A stretch of DNA of 8,467 nt from Candidatus Krumholzibacteriota bacterium (GTDB lineage: Bacteria > Krumholzibacteriota > Krumholzibacteriia > Krumholzibacteriales > Krumholzibacteriaceae): NCBI GenBank assembly GCA_030672805.1, contig DAOVFR010000096.1:1-8467 (forward strand), given 5' to 3'. The notes beneath the pieces are model-generated. The model was given only the letters and a program-made list of their open reading frames with translations. It searched no databases and had not been told where the DNA came from. The translations under genes and the position numbers were made by a program. Positions 5,729-8,467 of this stretch are shown here, piece by piece. Numbering within the stretch: the stretch's first letter is position 1; the number at the start of each line of letters is the position of its first letter.

Positions 5729-8131
5729 TTACGGGCAATGTGCGTTTGGGTCCGCTTTCAGGTACCGCTCGAAATGGCGGACGATCTTCCTGAATAGATG
5801 GATGCGGCTCGCATCGGCGCGAATGCCGTGCTTGCCCGAAGGATAGAACATCACCTCGAAATCGACTCCCGTCCCGATCAGCGCGTCGACAAGCTGTACC
5901 GTGTCCTGGAAATGGACGTTGTCGTCTCCCATTCCGTGTATCAGGAGCAGGTGGTTTCTCAGGCTGTCCGCGTGTGCGACCGGTGAGCCGAACCGGTAGG
6001 CTTCCGGTTCCTCTTCAGGCAGGCCGAGCCGTTCCTCCGTGTAGTGTGTGTCGTAGTTCTTCCAGTCCGTCACCGGCGCGACCCCGGCCCCCGCATAAAA
6101 AGCGTCCGGGTACCGCAGCATTGCGAGCGCCGTCATGTATCCGCCGTAGCTCCATCCCCATATGCCGATCCGGTCAGGATCAACAAAGGGAAGCGTTTTC
6201 AGAAATTCGACTCCCGTCATCTCGTCCTCGAGGTCCGGTCCCCCGATCGCGCGGTGAACGTCGGTCCGGAACGCACGGCCGTACCCGGAGCTTCCCCGGT
6301 AGTCGAGATCGAGAATGATATACCCCTTGTTGTGGACGAGGTATGAATCGAACAGTGTGCGCCAGCGCCAGGACTTGATGATTGACTGTGCATACCCGCC
6401 GCCGTGAACGCTTACGATGACAGGATATTTCTCGTCCAGGGCATTCACCGGCCTGCCTTCCAGCGCGGCCCTGATCGTCTCCGCCCGGTCGCCAAGCGCG
6501 GGAGGAAGCAGCAGGAATGCGTGGAGCGTCTTGCCGTCCATCCTGCTCTTCAACTTGAAATAGTACGGGAGAGGTATCTCCACGTCCCCGAAATCAACGG
6601 CGGGAGAGCTCGTTACGCGCTTCAGGCCGCCGGGAAGCCGCCGGGCGGCGGACCGGTACAGCGGCGGCTCATGACCTCCCCCACGGTCCCCCTTGCCGGG
6701 TCTCGGGGGCATCCCGCTGCCGGGCTCCCCGTGCATTCCCCTTCCCGGTCCCACGTCCGTTCCCTTGAGCGACTCGAGTATGTAAAGATCGTGCGGTTGA
6801 GTGATGCTGGAGAAGACGGCGGCGCCCCTCTTCACATCGTCCGAGAGAACGGCCGAATACCAGCCTTCCCCGCGAGTCACCCTGAAGAGGCGGCCGCCCG
6901 GTGTAATGTAGTAGAGGTGGCGCTGCGCCGGGTCCTCGCGCGTCGACGTGAACCAGACCCTCCCCCTGCCGTCGACCGCATGAAGGCCGGTCACCTCCCA
7001 CGCGCCCCCTGTCAGCGCCTCGCGCTTTCCCGTCTCCCAGTCCAGCCGGTACACGTGGTTCCAGCCGCTTTCCTCCGATGTGAAGTAGAGCGTCCTGCCC
7101 CCGCCGCCCCACACAACGAACGTGTTGCTGATGTTCACCCATTTCTCATCCCGGACGGTTACAAGCGTGTCGGTGGAACCATCCGCCACCGACGCCGAGA
7201 TGAAATGAAGCTCCCCGAGGCGCCTCGGCTCGCTCAGCACGAGGAGGCGTTCGCCTCCCGGGTGCCAGTGGACCTGGCAGATATACTCGTCCCGGAGAAT
7301 GCCCGGTTCGATCCAGAGCGTCTCCCTCGTCTCGACGTCGAGCACCCCGAGTCTCTTCAGTCCATTCGCACCTCCGGCGACCGGCCTGAGCTGCTTCCTG
7401 ACCTCTACGAAGATCCCGAGGTAGCCCGGGATCAGAAGCGCACGGACCGTGCTCACGTCCGTCTGGACATAGGCGATACGGCTCCCGTCCGGCGACCACC
7501 AGAACGCTTCGCGGCGGCCCACTTCCTCGTAATCGATGTAATCGCCGAGTCCGTTATACAGCGTCTCGCCTCCCGAATCGGTAAGCTGGATCTCCATGCC
7601 CGATTCCAGTTCGATCATCCATATCTCGTTTTCCCGGATGAATGCCACCCTTTTGCCGTCCGGCGAGTACTTCGGATCGGTCTCGGAAGCCGCCGTCCTG
7701 AACAGCCGCCTGACCTTGCCCGATTTCAGCTCGAGCTGGAAGAGGTCGCCTTCCAGCGGGAAGAGTATCCGCTTCCCGTCCGGCGACCACGTATACGAGA
7801 AGATCCCGTGCCCGGTACGCCTGAAGACCTCGAGGCGGTCGATCTCCGCTCTCGTGAGAACAGCCTGAGACTGCCCGGCTATAACGGCGGCGTTTGTCAA
7901 AGGCTTCAGGTTTCTGCCCGAGGCATCGCAGGTCCATATGTCGTAGAACCTCGTGCCGGAATTGTTCCAGATAAAGGCGATCCTCTTTCCGTCCGGTGAC
8001 CAGGCAATGCTCCTCGGTACTATTCCGGCAAGACGCGGGTCGGCATACATCCTCTCGATGGTCAACCCGCCGGCACGTGCGCCCGCGGCGCCCAGCAGTA
8101 TCGCGATGCACAGCAGCGCGGTTCGTTTCAT
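5729..8131 (-). CDS. Periplasmic S9 family (DPP IV-type) prolyl peptidase
   Basis: An 800-residue exported serine peptidase. ATG 8131 is chosen because it has GGAGGTGA 4-7 nt upstream and opens a signal peptide (MKRTALLCIAILLGAAGARA); the frame continues upstream to 8236 but without support. An N-terminal beta-propeller has repeated blades ending WSPDGKR or similar (four clear copies before residue 220). Glu202-Glu203, in DYIDYEEV, align with the Glu205-Glu206 pair of human DPP IV that holds the substrate amino terminus, which favours dipeptide release over endopeptidase activity. The C-terminal alpha/beta hydrolase has the catalytic triad Ser661 (GWSYGG), Asp736 (GDDNVH) and His768 (GKHGIR), spaced much as in DPP IV. 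Two oddities: a Gly/Pro-rich insert at about 457-487, and HGGGY at 576-580 where DPP IV has VYAGP with the oxyanion tyrosine. It probably removes X-Pro type dipeptides from peptides in the periplasm; specificity is inferred. Confidence 0.93.
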   Translation of the reverse strand: MKRTALLCIAILLGAAGARAGGLTIERMYADPRLAGIVPRSIAWSPDGKRIAFIWNNSGTRFYDIWTCDASGRNLKPLTNAAVIAGQSQAVLTRAEIDRLEVFRRTGHGIFSYTWSPDGKRILFPLEGDLFQLELKSGKVRRLFRTAASETDPKYSPDGKRVAFIRENEIWMIELESGMEIQLTDSGGETLYNGLGDYIDYEEVGRREAFWWSPDGSRIAYVQTDVSTVRALLIPGYLGIFVEVRKQLRPVAGGANGLKRLGVLDVETRETLWIEPGILRDEYICQVHWHPGGERLLVLSEPRRLGELHFISASVADGSTDTLVTVRDEKWVNISNTFVVWGGGGRTLYFTSEESGWNHVYRLDWETGKREALTGGAWEVTGLHAVDGRGRVWFTSTREDPAQRHLYYITPGGRLFRVTRGEGWYSAVLSDDVKRGAAVFSSITQPHDLYILESLKGTDVGPGRGMHGEPGSGMPPRPGKGDRGGGHEPPLYRSAARRLPGGLKRVTSSPAVDFGDVEIPLPYYFKLKSRMDGKTLHAFLLLPPALGDRAETIRAALEGRPVNALDEKYPVIVSVHGGGYAQSIIKSWRWRTLFDSYLVHNKGYIILDLDYRGSSGYGRAFRTDVHRAIGGPDLEDEMTGVEFLKTLPFVDPDRIGIWGWSYGGYMTALAMLRYPDAFYAGAGVAPVTDWKNYDTHYTEERLGLPEEEPEAYRFGSPVAHADSLRNHLLLIHGMGDDNVHFQDTVQLVDALIGTGVDFEVMFYPSGKHGIRADASRIHLFRKIVRHFERYLKADPNAHCP

Positions 8132-8158
8132 ATCATCACCTCCGTTTTTACGTTCGCC

Positions 8159-8167
8159 ATCATAACA
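8159..8167 (-). promoter_or_regulatory. Extended -10 promoter candidate of the peptidase gene
   Basis: On the minus strand TGTTATGAT fits an extended -10 element (TGn followed by TATGAT, five of six matches). There is no good -35 at 17 nt, which extended -10 promoters can tolerate. Transcription would begin near 8152, about 20 nt before the start codon and just ahead of the Shine-Dalgarno site. Confidence 0.4.
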
Positions 8168-8296
8168 TACCGTAAGAATATAGGGGACGGCGACCTTTTT
8201 TGCCGCCACGACCGGTGAGCGCTCTCCACGGGTCACGGCTTCCGTTATCCTCTCACGCTTCTTTACACGGCCCGGGAATTCTGGTAAAGGATGTTC

Positions 8297-8467
8297 ATGG
8301 ATCGGAGCATATTTATCACGGGCGGCAGCGGAAATACCGGCCAGGCCCTGCTCGGCCGGCTGCTGCGCGACGACGTCTTCAAAGGGGCGGCGGTTACCTG
8401 CCTCTGTCGGCCCGGCGGGCGCCGCTCGAACCTCGAGCGCTTCCCCGTCACCGTGGTCGAGGGCGAC
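8297..8467 (+). CDS. NAD(P)-dependent epimerase/SDR protein, 5' part only
   Basis: The first 57 codons of a gene that runs off the right edge. The N-terminus is a Rossmann nucleotide-binding unit: strand SIFIT followed by the glycine motif GGSGNTG (residues 9-15), a helix (QALLGRLLRDD), a second strand (AVTCLCRPGG) and a third ending VVEGD, as in extended short-chain dehydrogenases and sugar-nucleotide epimerases. Substrate cannot be told from this fragment. ATG 8297 is preferred over the in-frame ATG at 8291 because AAAGG (8286-8290) is then 6 nt away. It is transcribed divergently from the peptidase; the shared 165-nt spacer shows no clear plus-strand promoter. Confidence 0.85.
   Translation, partial: MDRSIFITGGSGNTGQALLGRLLRDDVFKGAAVTCLCRPGGRRSNLERFPVTVVEGD

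Noticed and set aside
6404..7999. Long plus-strand open frame (531 codons) opposite the peptidase
   Set aside because: It is the antisense shadow of a GC-rich gene; the product is Arg/Pro-rich with no recognisable domain, while the minus strand encodes a complete peptidase with its catalytic triad.
8132..8236. N-terminal extension of the peptidase frame
   Set aside because: No ribosome site for the upstream start, and the internal ATG 8131 has GGAGGTGA and opens a clean signal peptide; the candidate extended -10 also lies inside this stretch.

Overview
The window looks like chromosomal DNA from a Gram-negative (diderm), probably environmental bacterium. Nearly every protein carries a signal peptide or lipobox, and several belong to families that act in the periplasm or at the outer membrane (LpoB-like, CsgG-like, periplasmic DPP IV-type peptidase). 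Most of it is GC-rich with good Shine-Dalgarno sites. I cannot name the phylum with confidence; a deltaproteobacterial or FCB-group lineage would fit. No insertion sequence, integrase, CRISPR array or rRNA is visible.

Layout: (1) 1-1879, minus strand: a two-gene lipoprotein operon, an LpoB-like lipoprotein followed by a COG3014-type TPR lipoprotein that runs off the left edge. (2) 1880-2118: a spacer with two perfect palindromes, one lying on the -35 box of the tRNA promoter. (3) 2119-2630, plus strand: tRNA-Leu(CAG), closely followed by an OsmC-family gene. (4) 2682-5603, minus strand: three tandem genes for related exported proteins, each with an N-terminal CsgG/TolB-N-like domain and a C-terminal domain resembling FlgT_C. 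The first is a probable lipoprotein; the other two have ordinary signal peptides. (5) 5729-8131, minus strand: a complete periplasmic S9 (DPP IV-type) prolyl peptidase. (6) 8297-8467, plus strand: the start of a Rossmann-fold SDR/epimerase gene, divergent from the peptidase.

The most distinctive part is the three-gene CsgG-like cassette. Its members share a signature (G..h..A+Yhh.G.h), a C-terminal HP.TG motif in two of the three, and a terminal P....GD motif in all three. Gene order and identical 27-nt gaps point to one transcript from a promoter near 5681-5710. The reading proposed here is an uncharacterised envelope complex with one lipid-anchored and two soluble periplasmic subunits. It sits close to a second locus (LpoB-like plus COG3014) whose first protein has the same fold signature. 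The function is inferred, not shown.
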